From: Acidobacteriota bacterium | GTDB taxonomy: Bacteria; Acidobacteriota; Aminicenantia; Aminicenantales; Saccharicenantaceae | Direction: 5' to 3' | NCBI GenBank assembly: GCA_022711665.1 | Contig: JAKLEN010000003.1 | Location: forward strand, 1-64,000 | DNA length: 64,000 bases | Shown here: positions 17,717-26,263 of the stretch, in pieces | Position numbering within the stretch: the stretch's first letter is position 1 | How the letters are laid out: every line of letters begins with the position of its first letter | The notes under the pieces: generated by a model | The model's input: the letters and a program-made list of their open reading frames with translations, nothing else | The model's database searches: none | What the model was told of the DNA's origin: nothing | Position numbers and translations under genes: made by a program

Positions 17717-18220
17717 TCACCTCGAACCGCGTCGCCGCTCTGGGTGGAACAGGGGACGCAGCTTGCGATAGGTCGTGTCCAGGTCCTCGATGAAGACCCG
17801 CGTGCCCCCGACGAGGGGCATGAAGTTGGAGTCCCCCGTCCAGCGGGGGACGACGTGAAGATGGTAGTGCCCGGCCACGCCCGCCCCGGCGCTGGCGCCG
17901 AGGTTCATCCCGGCGTTGAATCCCTGGGGGCCGTAGGCCCGGCGCAGGACCAGCAGGGCCGTCCGCAGGAGCTCGGCCAGCTCGGCCCGCTCCGCCGGCC
18001 CGGCCGCGGCGAAGTCGGCCAGGTGCCGCCGGGGGGCGATCATGAGGTGCCCCGGCGTGTAGGGGTAGCGGTTGAGCATGACGAAGTTGCGGCGGCCGCG
18101 CAGGAGCAGGCCCGTGGCCCGGTCGTCGCGGCCCTTGAGGGCCTGGCAGAAGATGCAGCCTTTCACGGGCACGGCCTGGCGGACGTAGTCGGCTCTCCAG
18201 GTGGCGGAGATGTAGCGCAT
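17717..18220 (-). CDS. HIT-family nucleotide hydrolase/AP4A phosphorylase-like protein
   Basis: A 167-residue HIT protein. The triad motif HYHLHVVPR (about residues 118-126) includes the nucleophile histidine, and CIFC near residue 22 is one half of the zinc site usual in this branch. It likely hydrolyses dinucleoside polyphosphates or nucleoside phosphoramidates. It overlaps the HU stop by one base (TAATG) and sits in a run of housekeeping genes. Confidence 0.88.
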   Translation of the reverse strand: MRYISATWRADYVRQAVPVKGCIFCQALKGRDDRATGLLLRGRRNFVMLNRYPYTPGHLMIAPRRHLADFAAAGPAERAELAELLRTALLVLRRAYGPQGFNAGMNLGASAGAGVAGHYHLHVVPRWTGDSNFMPLVGGTRVFIEDLDTTYRKLRPLFHPERRRGSR

Positions 18221-18495
18221 TACTTGTTGATCAGCTCCTTGAGGAGCTTGCTGGGCTTGAAGTAGAGGACTTTCTTCGGCGGGACCTTGACCGGCTCGCC
18301 CGTACGGGGGTTGCGCCCGGCCCGCGACGTCCGCTTGCGGAAGCGGAAGCTGCCGAAGCCGCGGATCTCGATCTCCTCGCCGCGCAGGATGGCCTCGCGA
18401 ATGGTTTCGAAGAAGAGGTTGACGCCCTCCTCGGCTTCCTGTTTGGGGATGTTCAGCTCCTGGGAGATCTTGTTGGTCAGGTCCGCCTTAATCAT
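18220..18495 (-). CDS. HU/IHF-family DNA-binding protein
   Basis: A 91-residue histone-like protein that bends DNA as a dimer. The signature IEIRGFGSFRFRKR plus RAGRNPRTGEPVKVP is complete, including the proline of the DNA-inserting arm. It begins inside the last codons of the S1 gene (8-nt overlap) with GGAGG six bases upstream. Placement directly after rpsA resembles the rpsA-ihfB order of proteobacteria, so the IHF-beta branch is possible; HU and IHF cannot be separated by eye. Confidence 0.93.
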   Translation of the reverse strand: MIKADLTNKISQELNIPKQEAEEGVNLFFETIREAILRGEEIEIRGFGSFRFRKRTSRAGRNPRTGEPVKVPPKKVLYFKPSKLLKELINK

Positions 18496-20239
18496 GCGAA
18501 TCCTCCTTTTTGGTTCCCTTCTTCGGGGCCATGAAGCCCTTCAGCTGGTCTCTCATGATATCGCCGAACGTCATGCGGTCGTTCTGGGATTCCATGAACC
18601 GCTGGAACTCCTGCTTCTGGAGGTCATACTGGGCCTGCTTGAAGCTCAAGGAGATCTTCTTGGCTTTGGGATTCATCTTGATGATCTTGGCGTTGCGCTC
18701 GTCGCCGACGGCGAAGGCGTCCGAAGGCTTCTCGAGCTTCTTCTCGTCGAGCTCGGCGGTGAAGACGACGCCCTCGATGCCCGGGACGATCTCGACGAAG
18801 GCGCCGAAGTCCGTCAGGCGGACGATCTTGGTCTTGACGATGTCGCCCGGCTTCTGCCGGGTGAAGAACTCCTCCCAGATGTCCCCCTCGAGCTGCTTCA
18901 TGCCCAGGGAGACCTTCTGCTTGTCGACGTCGATGTTCAGGATGATGGCCTCGACCTCCTGGCCGACCTGGAGCTTCTCGGAGGGGTGCTTGATCTTCTC
19001 CCAGCTGATGTCGGAGATGTGGACCAGGCCCTCGATGCCCTTCTCGACCTCGACGAAGGCGCCGAAGTCGGTCAGGCTGGTGACCGGGCCCTTGATCCGG
19101 GCGCCCACGCCGTGCTGCTGGCGGAGGGTCTCGAGCGGGTGGGGGGAGGCCTGCTTGAGGCCGAGCGAAATGCGCTTGGTCTGGGGATTGACGTCGAGGA
19201 TGGTGACCACGACCTCCTGGCCCGGGGCCAGGACCTTCTTGGGGTGGATGAGCTTGCGCGACCAGGTCAGGTCGGAGATGTGGACCAGGCCTTCGACGCC
19301 CTTTTCGAGCTCGACGAAGGCGCCGAAGTCGGTCAGGCTGGAGACCTTGCCGCTGACCTTCTGGCCGGCCTGGTACTTTTCGGCGATGTCGGTCCAGGGG
19401 TCGGGCGTCAGCTGCTTGAGGCCCAGGGAGATCTTCTCGGTCTTTTCGTTGAAGTCCAGGACGACGACCTCGATATCCTGGCCGACGGTCAGGTGGTCGG
19501 AGGGACGGGCGCCCTTGCCCCAGGTGATGTCGGAGACGTGGAGCAGGCCCTCGATGCCGCCGAGGTCGATGAAGGCGCCGAAGTTGGTCAGGGACTTGAC
19601 CCGGCCGCTGACCTTCTCGCCCTTGACCAGGCTGCCGAAGACGCCCCTCTTGCGCTTCTCCCGCTCGTCCTGGAGGACGAGCTTGCGCGACAGGACGACG
19701 TTCTCGGTCTTGCGGTCGAACTTGATGACCCGGAAGCGGCAGGTCTGGCCGATCAGGGCCGCGCCGTCCCGGACCGGCCGCAGGTCGGCGTGGGACTCGG
19801 GCAGGAAGGCCGTCAGCCCGACGTCGACGTTGAAGCCGCCCTTGGTCCGCTCGACGATGATCCCGCTGACCGGCGTGCCCCGCTCGAAGGCCTGGTCCAG
19901 GGTCTCGACCGCCCGCACGGCGTCGGCTTTCCTCTTGGACAGGACGAGATAGCCGTCCTTGAGGTCGGTCTTCTCGAGCATGGTCTCGATCTCGCTGCCG
20001 GGCTCGAGCGCCTCCAGGACCTCGGGGTCGGTGAACTCCTCGTTCGGGATGAGGCCCTCGGTCTTGAACCCGACGTCGATGAGGACGTGGGTCGGGGTGC
20101 GCTTGATGACGCGGCCCTTGAGGACCTTCCCCAGCGTGATCTCCTTGGTGCTGTACTCGTAGCGGTCGAGCAGGTGCTCGTAGTCTTCGGACGACATCCG
20201 GGCGTCGTCGCGGTCGGGTTGCTTGGTCGGCTCGGTCAT
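18488..20239 (-). CDS. rpsA: 30S ribosomal protein S1
   Basis: A 583-residue protein with six S1 RNA-binding domains (approximately residues 34-105, 115-190, 200-275, 285-362, 372-450, 457-535). Domains 3-6 repeat the pattern SLTDFGAFVELEKGVEGLVHISD. Six domains match the proteobacterial-type S1 that recruits mRNA to the 30S subunit. CAGGAGC eight bases upstream supports the ATG at 20239. It leads an operon with HU and HIT genes and has its own strong promoter with a small palindrome at the predicted transcription start. Confidence 0.95.
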   Translation of the reverse strand: MTEPTKQPDRDDARMSSEDYEHLLDRYEYSTKEITLGKVLKGRVIKRTPTHVLIDVGFKTEGLIPNEEFTDPEVLEALEPGSEIETMLEKTDLKDGYLVLSKRKADAVRAVETLDQAFERGTPVSGIIVERTKGGFNVDVGLTAFLPESHADLRPVRDGAALIGQTCRFRVIKFDRKTENVVLSRKLVLQDEREKRKRGVFGSLVKGEKVSGRVKSLTNFGAFIDLGGIEGLLHVSDITWGKGARPSDHLTVGQDIEVVVLDFNEKTEKISLGLKQLTPDPWTDIAEKYQAGQKVSGKVSSLTDFGAFVELEKGVEGLVHISDLTWSRKLIHPKKVLAPGQEVVVTILDVNPQTKRISLGLKQASPHPLETLRQQHGVGARIKGPVTSLTDFGAFVEVEKGIEGLVHISDISWEKIKHPSEKLQVGQEVEAIILNIDVDKQKVSLGMKQLEGDIWEEFFTRQKPGDIVKTKIVRLTDFGAFVEIVPGIEGVVFTAELDEKKLEKPSDAFAVGDERNAKIIKMNPKAKKISLSFKQAQYDLQKQEFQRFMESQNDRMTFGDIMRDQLKGFMAPKKGTKKEDSHD

Positions 20240-20286
20240 GGCGCAAAGCTCCTGAATTGAAGATACGGGGACATCCCTCCGGGCAC

Positions 20287-20334
20287 GGTCCGGAACGGAC
20301 CAACTATCCTATCGAAGAAACGCCTCGTTGTCAA
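20287..20334 (-). promoter_or_regulatory. rpsA promoter with palindrome at the transcription start
   Basis: Minus strand TTGACA (20334-20329), 17-nt spacer, TAGGAT (20311-20306). The expected start near 20299 falls inside a perfect GGTCCG-GAA-CGGACC inverted repeat (20287-20301), which could be an operator or a 5'-end hairpin that stabilises the mRNA. Confidence 0.6.
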
Positions 20335-20366
20335 CTCTAAGTCCAAATGGGGCCGTTACTTAGGGG

Positions 20367-20915
20367 CTAAGCCTCGACGGCCTTCTCCTGTTCGAGGATC
20401 TTGGCGATCTCCGCCTCGGAAGGCAGATCGTCGAGGCTGTCGAGCCCCAGGTAGAGCAGGAACTCGTCGGAGGTCCGGTAGACGAGGGGATTGCCCGGCG
20501 CCTTCTTCCGGCCGACGATCTTGATCAGCTTCTTGTCCAGCAGGGTTTTCAGCGACCCGGTCGAATCGACGCCGCGGATGGCCGAGATCTCGGACTGGGT
20601 CACGGGCTGGCGGTAGGCGATGGCCGCCAGGGTCTCGAGCCCGGCCGAGGACAGCCGGTTCTTGCGCTCGATCTGGAGCAGCCGGCGGACCTCGCGGTCG
20701 TGGGCCGGCTTGGTGGCGAAGAGCCAGCCGCCGCCGGAGCGGATGATATGAACGCCCCGCCCCTCGGCCTCGGACTCCGCGGCCAGGGCCTCGACGGCGG
20801 CCTGGATCTCCTCGGCCGGGACGCCTTCGAGCACGGCCGCCAGCCGCTCAGGGGTCAGCGGCTCCTGGGAGACGAAGATCAGGGCTTCGACGAGGGCTTT
20901 GAGCTCGTTATTCAT
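20367..20915 (-). CDS. scpB: Segregation and condensation protein B
   Basis: A 182-residue ScpB, the winged-helix kleisin partner of the SMC condensin complex. Recognisable blocks are LKALVEALIFVSQEPLTPERLA at the start, RLLQIERKNRLSSAGLETLAAIAYRQPVTQSEI and IRGVDSTGSLKTLLDKKLIKIVGRK, all typical of ScpB. The start overlaps the end of scpA by 8 nt, the normal arrangement. No SMC or rluB gene follows. Confidence 0.93.
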   Translation of the reverse strand: MNNELKALVEALIFVSQEPLTPERLAAVLEGVPAEEIQAAVEALAAESEAEGRGVHIIRSGGGWLFATKPAHDREVRRLLQIERKNRLSSAGLETLAAIAYRQPVTQSEISAIRGVDSTGSLKTLLDKKLIKIVGRKKAPGNPLVYRTSDEFLLYLGLDSLDDLPSEAEIAKILEQEKAVEA

Positions 20916-21804
20916 GGGCGGCCGTCCTGTGCGGGTCCTTGCGGAGCCAGACCCGGATCGTCTGGAAGATCTCGTCCTGGACGGCCACGGCCACCCGGGA
21001 CTTGACCAGCTCGAGGATGCAGAAGAAGGAGACCAGGGCCTCCTCGAGCGATTCGTGGGCTTCGAAGTATTCGAGGAAATCGACGACGCCGCGGGCCTGG
21101 AGGAGCGTCACCAGCTCCTTCATCTTGACCTCTACGGGGACCTCGCGGCCGCGGATGATCCGGGTGTCGTCGGCCGTCTTCCGCTTCATCATGGCGAAGA
21201 AGGACTCGGCCAGGTCGAAGAGTGACAGCTCGACCGGCTCGGGCTCGCCCTCGCCGTGGAACGGCGGGACGAAATCCCGCTTCCACTGCAGGATCTCGAC
21301 GTCCTCCCGCTCGCGGAGGAGCGAACAGGCGGCCTTGACCCTCTCGTACTCGACCAGGCGGTCGACCAGGACCCGGCGGGGATCGTCGCCCTCGGCCAGG
21401 TCGGTCTCCCGCGGCAGGAGCATCTGGGACTTGATGTAGATCAGCAGGGCGGCGATGAAGACGAACTCGGCCTCGCGGTCGAGGTTTATCTCGGTCTTGC
21501 GCTCGAGGTAGCCGAGGTAGTCCCGGGTGATGGCGGCGATGGGGATGTCGTGGATGTCGATCTTCTTCTTGCGGATGAGGAAGAGGAGCAGGTCGAGCGG
21601 ACCCTCGAAGACGTCCAGGCGGACCTGGTAGCCGTCGGCCGGGACGCCGGCGGCCGGCGTGGGGGCTTCGGCCTCGTCCACCGGCGCCGGGACGGCGGCG
21701 GCTTCGGGGACCTCGGCCGCCGGCCCGGGGGCCTGGTCCGGCGCCTCGTCGCCGCGGACGGGCGTCCCTTCGAGAGGCAAGGCGTCGGGGGCGGGATCGG
21801 GCAT
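20908..21804 (-). CDS. scpA: Segregation and condensation protein A
   Basis: A 298-residue ScpA kleisin. After a variable Pro/Ala/Glu-rich N-terminus (residues 1-60) the conserved start YQVRLDVFEGPLDLLLFLIRKKKIDIHDIPIA is unmistakable. It bridges SMC heads with ScpB during chromosome condensation. The ATG at 21804 shares one base with the upstream protease stop (TGATG). A longer frame upstream runs antisense-free through the protease gene and is rejected. Confidence 0.93.
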   Translation of the reverse strand: MPDPAPDALPLEGTPVRGDEAPDQAPGPAAEVPEAAAVPAPVDEAEAPTPAAGVPADGYQVRLDVFEGPLDLLLFLIRKKKIDIHDIPIAAITRDYLGYLERKTEINLDREAEFVFIAALLIYIKSQMLLPRETDLAEGDDPRRVLVDRLVEYERVKAACSLLREREDVEILQWKRDFVPPFHGEGEPEPVELSLFDLAESFFAMMKRKTADDTRIIRGREVPVEVKMKELVTLLQARGVVDFLEYFEAHESLEEALVSFFCILELVKSRVAVAVQDEIFQTIRVWLRKDPHRTAAHE

Positions 21805-22448
21805 CAGGTGAAAAGCCTGACGATAAGTTTCTGGACGGGTGCGAACACGACGTTCAGGAGGTTGGTGTACATCAGGGCGATGAGGATCAGGAAGCCGTAA
21901 GGCCGGAGCCGCTCGTAGCGGACCGCGGCCCGCTCCGAAAGCAGCCCGGCCAGGATGCCGCTGCCGTCGAGCGGCGGGATGGGGATGAGATTGAAGACGG
22001 CCAGGGAGATGTTGATGACGGCGGTCACGAAGAGGATGTTGGCCAGGCCGCCCAGGGGCTTGCTCCACATCGAGGTGACGGGCACGCCGGCGCCGACGGC
22101 CTTCAGGACCTGATAGACAAGGACGGCGGCCGCGGCCGTGAGGATGTTGGCGATCGGCCCGGCAAAGGAGATCCACAGGCCGCCCCGGCGGGGATGTCGC
22201 AGGTTGTTGGGATTGTAAGGGACCGGCTTGGCCCAGCCGAAGATGGGCTGCTTGGCGATATACAGGAGAACGGGGAGGATGATCGTTCCGAAGAGATCGA
22301 TGTGGGCCAGGGGATTGAGGGAGGCCCGGCCCAGGGCGGCGGCCGTCGGGTCGCCCAGCCTGTTGGCCGTCCAGGCGTGGGCCGCCTCGTGCACCGTTAT
22401 GGCGAAAAAGAAAACGAAAGCCTGGACGAGAGCGAATCGGATATCCAT
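21804..22448 (-). CDS. Site-2-protease-type membrane metalloprotease (M50)
   Basis: A 214-residue polytopic zinc protease. The catalytic HEAAHAW is in the first hydrophobic segment and the third zinc ligand is in NLIPIPPLDGS near residue 165, both in membrane helices. Lack of a PDZ domain places it in the short YdiL/Rip-like group rather than RseP. Genes of this kind are commonly found beside scpAB, as here. Its substrate is unknown. Confidence 0.9.
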   Translation of the reverse strand: MDIRFALVQAFVFFFAITVHEAAHAWTANRLGDPTAAALGRASLNPLAHIDLFGTIILPVLLYIAKQPIFGWAKPVPYNPNNLRHPRRGGLWISFAGPIANILTAAAAVLVYQVLKAVGAGVPVTSMWSKPLGGLANILFVTAVINISLAVFNLIPIPPLDGSGILAGLLSERAAVRYERLRPYGFLILIALMYTNLLNVVFAPVQKLIVRLFT

Positions 22449-22465
22449 GGGGTTAAAGAAGACTA

Positions 22466-22494
22466 TTTATAGCACAGATGGAAGCACCCGTAAA
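22466..22494 (-). promoter_or_regulatory. Promoter of the site-2 protease-scpAB operon
   Basis: Minus strand TTTACG (22494-22489), 17-nt spacer, TATAAA (22471-22466). The leader to the ATG at 22448 would be about 11 nt and shows no ribosome-binding site. Confidence 0.5.
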
Positions 22495-22501
22495 TACCGT
22501 T

Positions 22502-22573
22502 CTGTCACGGCCGGAATTCATAGGGGACACGGGTTTTTAAGAGAAAAGGATCATGTCCCCGAATTCCGGACAG
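22502..22573. repeat. Long interrupted palindrome (REP-like)
   Basis: CCGGAATTC-ATA-GGGGACA (22511-22529) is mirrored by TGTCCCC-GAATTCCGG (22554-22569) with a 3-nt bulge; CTGTC (22502-22506) and GACAG (22569-22573) extend the arms. The loop is AT-rich (22530-22553). It ends at the stop codon of the ABM-domain gene and could terminate it, but the size and bulge look more like a mobile REP-type element. Confidence 0.65.
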
Positions 22574-22870
22574 CTAACGGGCTTCGACGGCGACCTCGTA
22601 GCCCTCGCGGACGGGCGCCGAGGTGAAGAGCGGCATGAACTTGACCAGCTGTTCCTGGTAGTATCGGTTGTCCTCGTTGGCCAGGGCCGACGCTTCGTCG
22701 TCCCAGAAGGTCAGGGCGACGCAGCGGCCGGCCTGCCGGTCGGCCAGGAGGTAGGCGGCCCGGAAGCCCTTCTGGGCCCTGGCCGCCGGAACGACGCTCT
22801 CCTCGAAGAGGCGGATGCCCTCGTCGGCCCTGTCGACCCGGAACGTCAGCGTCGTCATGCGCACGTACAT
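22574..22870 (-). CDS. Small ABM (antibiotic biosynthesis monooxygenase)-like dimeric alpha/beta protein
   Basis: A 98-residue protein starting MYVRMTTLTFRVD, with the alternating strands and central helix of ABM/EthD-like dimeric barrels (GFRAAYLLADRQAGRCVALTFWDDEASA). Such proteins are often heme-, quinone- or aldehyde-related, but many have no assigned reaction. A longer version from the ATG at 22957 (127 residues) has GGGAGGGG nine bases upstream and fits the promoter at 22987-23015; the extra 29 residues do not look like part of the fold, so I use the later start, which has AGGGGGG upstream. Confidence 0.65.
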   Translation of the reverse strand: MYVRMTTLTFRVDRADEGIRLFEESVVPAARAQKGFRAAYLLADRQAGRCVALTFWDDEASALANEDNRYYQEQLVKFMPLFTSAPVREGYEVAVEAR

Positions 22871-22986
22871 CGTCCCCCCCTGCTTCGCCCGGGCGTCCCT
22901 GCCGTCCGCCGGACCCGGGATGACGAATCCCGACCGGCGTCCGATCCTGAGGTTCATCGGCTGCGGCCCCTCCCTCTCTCAAGGAT

Positions 22987-23015
22987 ACAATAGACCCGGC
23001 CGGGCCGGGAGTCAA
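22987..23015 (-). promoter_or_regulatory. Promoter of the ABM-domain gene
   Basis: Minus strand TTGACT (23015-23010), 17-nt spacer, TATTGT (22992-22987). It begins right after the amidohydrolase stop codon, so the ABM gene is probably transcribed separately from the nuo-nfn operon. Confidence 0.45.
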
Positions 23016-23021
23016 CGGGGG

Positions 23022-24734
23022 TCAATTCGGGAAGGACGGGTCGCGGAAGACCTCCCTGCCCTCGAGGAAGGTCAGCAGGACCCGGGTTCGGCCGATCTCC
23101 GGGGCGGGGATGGCGAAGAGGTCGCGGTCGAGGACGATGAAGTCGGCGGCCCGGCCGGTCTCGAGCGTTCCCCGGATCTTCTCCTCGCGGCAGAGCCAGG
23201 CCCCGCTCGCGGTGTAGGCCCGGAGCATGGCCGGGAGGTCGACCTTCTCCTCCGGGATCCAGGCCTCGCCGGGAGGCGCGTCGGGCGCCCGTCGCGTCAC
23301 AGCGACCTGCATGGCCTGCAGGGGGTTCATGGAGGAAACCGACCAGTCGCTGCCTCCCACGACCGCCGCGCCGGTCCGGACGACGCTGCCGATCGGGTAG
23401 AGCCAGCGCGAGCGGGCCGGGCCGAGGATGGGCAGCGTCAGGTCGGTGATGTAGGTGTCGGGATAGGCCCAGAGGGCCTGGAAGTTGGCCGCGGCGCCCA
23501 GCCGCCGGAAGCGGGGGATGTCGGCCGGATCGACGAGCTCGAGGTGGGCGATGTGGTGGCGCATGTCACGGAAGCCGTTGGCCCGGCCGGCGGCCTCGAA
23601 AGCGTCGAGCGACATGCGGACGGCCCGGTCGCCGATGGCGTGGACGTGGATCTGGAAGCCGGCCCGGTCGAGGGCCCGGGCCAGGGCGTCGAAAGCCTCG
23701 GGCTCGAGCAAGGGCTCGCCCCGATCCCCGGGCCGGTCGGCGTAGGGCTCGAGCAGGGCGGCGGTATGCGGCTCCATGACGCCGTCGGCGAAGATCTTGG
23801 CCGCCGTCGCCTTGAGCCGCGTCCCGGCGTAGCGGCGGCGGAGATCCTCCAGGCGCGGGATCTCGGAAACCCCCTTGTCCGTGTCGACGTAGAGCGAGGC
23901 CAGGACCCGGACCGTGAGCTCGCCGCCGCGGTCCAGGGCCGCGTAGGCGTCCAGGAGCTCCGGCCCGGCGCTGGCCTCGACGATCGACGTGATGCCGAAC
24001 CGGTTGGCCAGGGCCATGCCGGCCCTCAATCCTTTGATATAGTCTTCCGGCCGGAGAGGCGGCACCAGCCGCTCGACCAGGCCGGCGGCGCTTTCCCGCA
24101 AGGTCCCGGACGGGACGCCCGTCCCGGGATCGCGCTCGATGCGGCCGCCGGCGGGGTCCGGCGTGTCCGCGGTGATCCCGGCCAGGGCCAGGGCCCGCGA
24201 GTTCACCCAGGCGGAATGGCCGTCGGCCGAGTCCAGGATGACCGGACGGTCGGGCACGAGGGCGTCCAGGTCCTCCTTGCGCGGATTGGCCTGGGGGAAG
24301 AGGGGCAGGTCCCAGCCGCCGCCGGTGATCCAGGCCGCGTCCGGGTGGGCCCCGGCGTACTCCCGGACCCGGGCCAGGACCTCGTCCCGGGTCCCCAGGC
24401 CGTTGAGGTCGCAGAGGCCGAGCTCGACGCCGCCCGTGACGAGATGGACGTGGGAGTCCTGGAAAGACGGCAGGACCAGCCGGCCGCCCAGGTCGATGAC
24501 GCGGGTCGCCTGGCCACGCCGCCGCAGGGCCTCGCGGCCGGAGCCGACGTAAACGATCTTACCCCCGGCCGCGGCCAGGGCCTCGGCCCGGGCGGGACGC
24601 GCGGCCATGGTCGCGACCACGGCGTTGGTCAGGATGAGGTCGGCCGGCGGAGGGGCCGTCCGTCCTCCGCAGCCGGCGGCCAGGCCGGCCAGGACGAGAA
24701 CCGCGATCAGGGCGCGAGGGCGGGGCTTGAACAT
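23022..24734 (-). CDS. YtcJ-like amidohydrolase lipoprotein
   Basis: A 570-residue amidohydrolase_3 protein. The N-terminus is a lipoprotein signal with lipobox LAAGC (cysteine about 21). Then come ADLILTNAVVATM and the metal-binding HVH in PSFQDSHVHL, later His residues in HVHAIGDRAV and HHIAHLEL, and the aspartate in GGSDWSVS. Family members hydrolyse amide or cyclic amide bonds; the substrate is unknown. It is last in the nuo-nfn operon, 26 nt after nfnB with AAGGAG upstream, which may only mean shared transcription. Confidence 0.85.
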   Translation of the reverse strand: MFKPRPRALIAVLVLAGLAAGCGGRTAPPPADLILTNAVVATMAARPARAEALAAAGGKIVYVGSGREALRRRGQATRVIDLGGRLVLPSFQDSHVHLVTGGVELGLCDLNGLGTRDEVLARVREYAGAHPDAAWITGGGWDLPLFPQANPRKEDLDALVPDRPVILDSADGHSAWVNSRALALAGITADTPDPAGGRIERDPGTGVPSGTLRESAAGLVERLVPPLRPEDYIKGLRAGMALANRFGITSIVEASAGPELLDAYAALDRGGELTVRVLASLYVDTDKGVSEIPRLEDLRRRYAGTRLKATAAKIFADGVMEPHTAALLEPYADRPGDRGEPLLEPEAFDALARALDRAGFQIHVHAIGDRAVRMSLDAFEAAGRANGFRDMRHHIAHLELVDPADIPRFRRLGAAANFQALWAYPDTYITDLTLPILGPARSRWLYPIGSVVRTGAAVVGGSDWSVSSMNPLQAMQVAVTRRAPDAPPGEAWIPEEKVDLPAMLRAYTASGAWLCREEKIRGTLETGRAADFIVLDRDLFAIPAPEIGRTRVLLTFLEGREVFRDPSFPN

Positions 24735-24760
24735 GAACAGTATCTCCTTCCGGAAGGGCG

Positions 24761-26263
24761 TCACCCCGCGCCTTGCTTGAGGCGCAGGTCCATGGCCGCT
24801 GCGGCGGTCCGGGCGTCGCCCATGGCCAGGATGACGGTCGCGCCGCCCCTGGCGATGTCGCCGCCGGCGTAGACGCTGGGGATCGAGGTGGCCATCGTGG
24901 CCCAGTCGACGTCGATCGTGCCCCACTTCCCGACGCCGAGGCCGGGCGTCGTCTGGGGGATGAGCGGGTTCGGGCTCTGGCCGATGGCGACGACGACGAG
25001 GTCGACCTCGGTCGTGAACTCGGAGCCGGCCACTGGCACGGGCCGGCGGCGGCCGGACGCGTCCGGCTCGCCGAGCTCCATGCGCAGGCACTCCATAGCC
25101 TTGAGCCGGCCGTTCGCGTCGCCGATGTAGCGCGTCGGCGCGGTCAGGAAGTGGAACTCGATGCCTTCCTCCTCGGCGTGGTGGACCTCCTCGACGCGGG
25201 CCGGCATCTCGGCCCGGGAGCGGCGGTAGATGATGAGGGCCCGCTCGGCCCCCAGCCGCTTCGCGGTCCGCACCGAGTCCATGGCCACGTTGCCGCCGCC
25301 GATGACGGCGGCCCGGCGCCCGGGGAAGACGGGCGTGTCGTAGCGCGGGAAATCGTAGGCCCGCATCAGGTTGACGCGGGTCAGGTACTCGTTGGCCGAA
25401 TAGACGCCGACCAGGTTCTCGCCGGGGATCTTCATGAAGTTGGGCAGGCCCGCGCCGCTGCCGATGAAGAAAGCCTCGTAGCCCTCGTCCCGGAGGTCGT
25501 CGATCGTGGCCGTCAGGCCGACCACGAAGTTCATGCGGAATTCGACGCCCAGCCGTTCGAGGTAGGCGACCTCGGCGACCAGGATACCCTTGGGCAGGCG
25601 GAACTCGGGGATGCCGTAGACGAGGACGCCGCCGGCCTCGTGGAGGGCCTCGAACACGGTCACGCTGTGGCCGGCCCGGGCCAACTCGCCGGCCACGGTC
25701 AGGCCGGCCGGCCCGGCCCCGACGACGGCGACCTTGCGGCCAGTCGGCGGCGGCAGGGGCGGCGCGACCGCGCCCCCGGCGGCCCGCTCCTGGTCGGAGA
25801 CGAAGCGCTCCAGGTTGCCGATGCCGACGGCCACGCCCGAGGCCTTCTTGAGGAGGCACTTCTCCTCGCACTGCGTCTCCTGCGGGCAGACGCGGCCGCA
25901 GACGGCGGGCAGGCTGTTGGACTCGCGGATCCTGGCGGCCGCGGCGGCGAAGTCGCCCTTCTCGACGAGCTTGATGAACGAGGGGATGTCGATGCCCACG
26001 GGACAGCCGCCGACGCAGCCCGGCTTGGCGCAGTCGAGGCACCGCCGCGCTTCCAGGACGGCCTCCTCGGCGGAGAGGCCCTGGTTGACCTCGGCGAAGT
26101 CCTTGTTCCGTTCGCCGGGCGGGCGCTGCGGCATCGGCCGGCGGGGGATCTTCATGCGCTGCAGGACCGGCAGGGCCCGGCGCAGCTCCTTGCGCCAGTC
26201 CTTCTCGAACTCGGCCCGGACCTGGGCCGCCAGGGCGGACGGGGCCTTGTCCTGCTCGCTCAC
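24761..26263 (-). CDS. nfnB: NfnB/glutamate synthase small-subunit-like FAD and Fe-S oxidoreductase
   Basis: A 500-residue flavoprotein. Cysteines 75, 78, 83, 87 (CLDCAKPGCVGGC) and 122-136 (CGRVCPQETQCEEKC) form two [4Fe-4S] sites. Two dinucleotide folds follow: VVGAGPAGL for FAD and VIGGGNVAMD for NADPH. This architecture is shared by the glutamate synthase small subunit and NfnB, but no glutamate synthase large subunit is present, and the gene is coupled (GTGA) to an NfnA-type subunit. NfnAB couples NADH, NADPH and ferredoxin by flavin-based bifurcation. GTG at 26263 is chosen because of the overlap and a GGAG upstream. Confidence 0.85.
   Translation of the reverse strand: MSEQDKAPSALAAQVRAEFEKDWRKELRRALPVLQRMKIPRRPMPQRPPGERNKDFAEVNQGLSAEEAVLEARRCLDCAKPGCVGGCPVGIDIPSFIKLVEKGDFAAAAARIRESNSLPAVCGRVCPQETQCEEKCLLKKASGVAVGIGNLERFVSDQERAAGGAVAPPLPPPTGRKVAVVGAGPAGLTVAGELARAGHSVTVFEALHEAGGVLVYGIPEFRLPKGILVAEVAYLERLGVEFRMNFVVGLTATIDDLRDEGYEAFFIGSGAGLPNFMKIPGENLVGVYSANEYLTRVNLMRAYDFPRYDTPVFPGRRAAVIGGGNVAMDSVRTAKRLGAERALIIYRRSRAEMPARVEEVHHAEEEGIEFHFLTAPTRYIGDANGRLKAMECLRMELGEPDASGRRRPVPVAGSEFTTEVDLVVVAIGQSPNPLIPQTTPGLGVGKWGTIDVDWATMATSIPSVYAGGDIARGGATVILAMGDARTAAAAMDLRLKQGAG

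Noticed and set aside
24761..26263. Glutamate synthase small subunit (gltD) as the primary name
   Set aside because: No large subunit is nearby and the gene is coupled to an NfnA-type partner, although glnA is 5.5 kb away; GltD remains a fallback.
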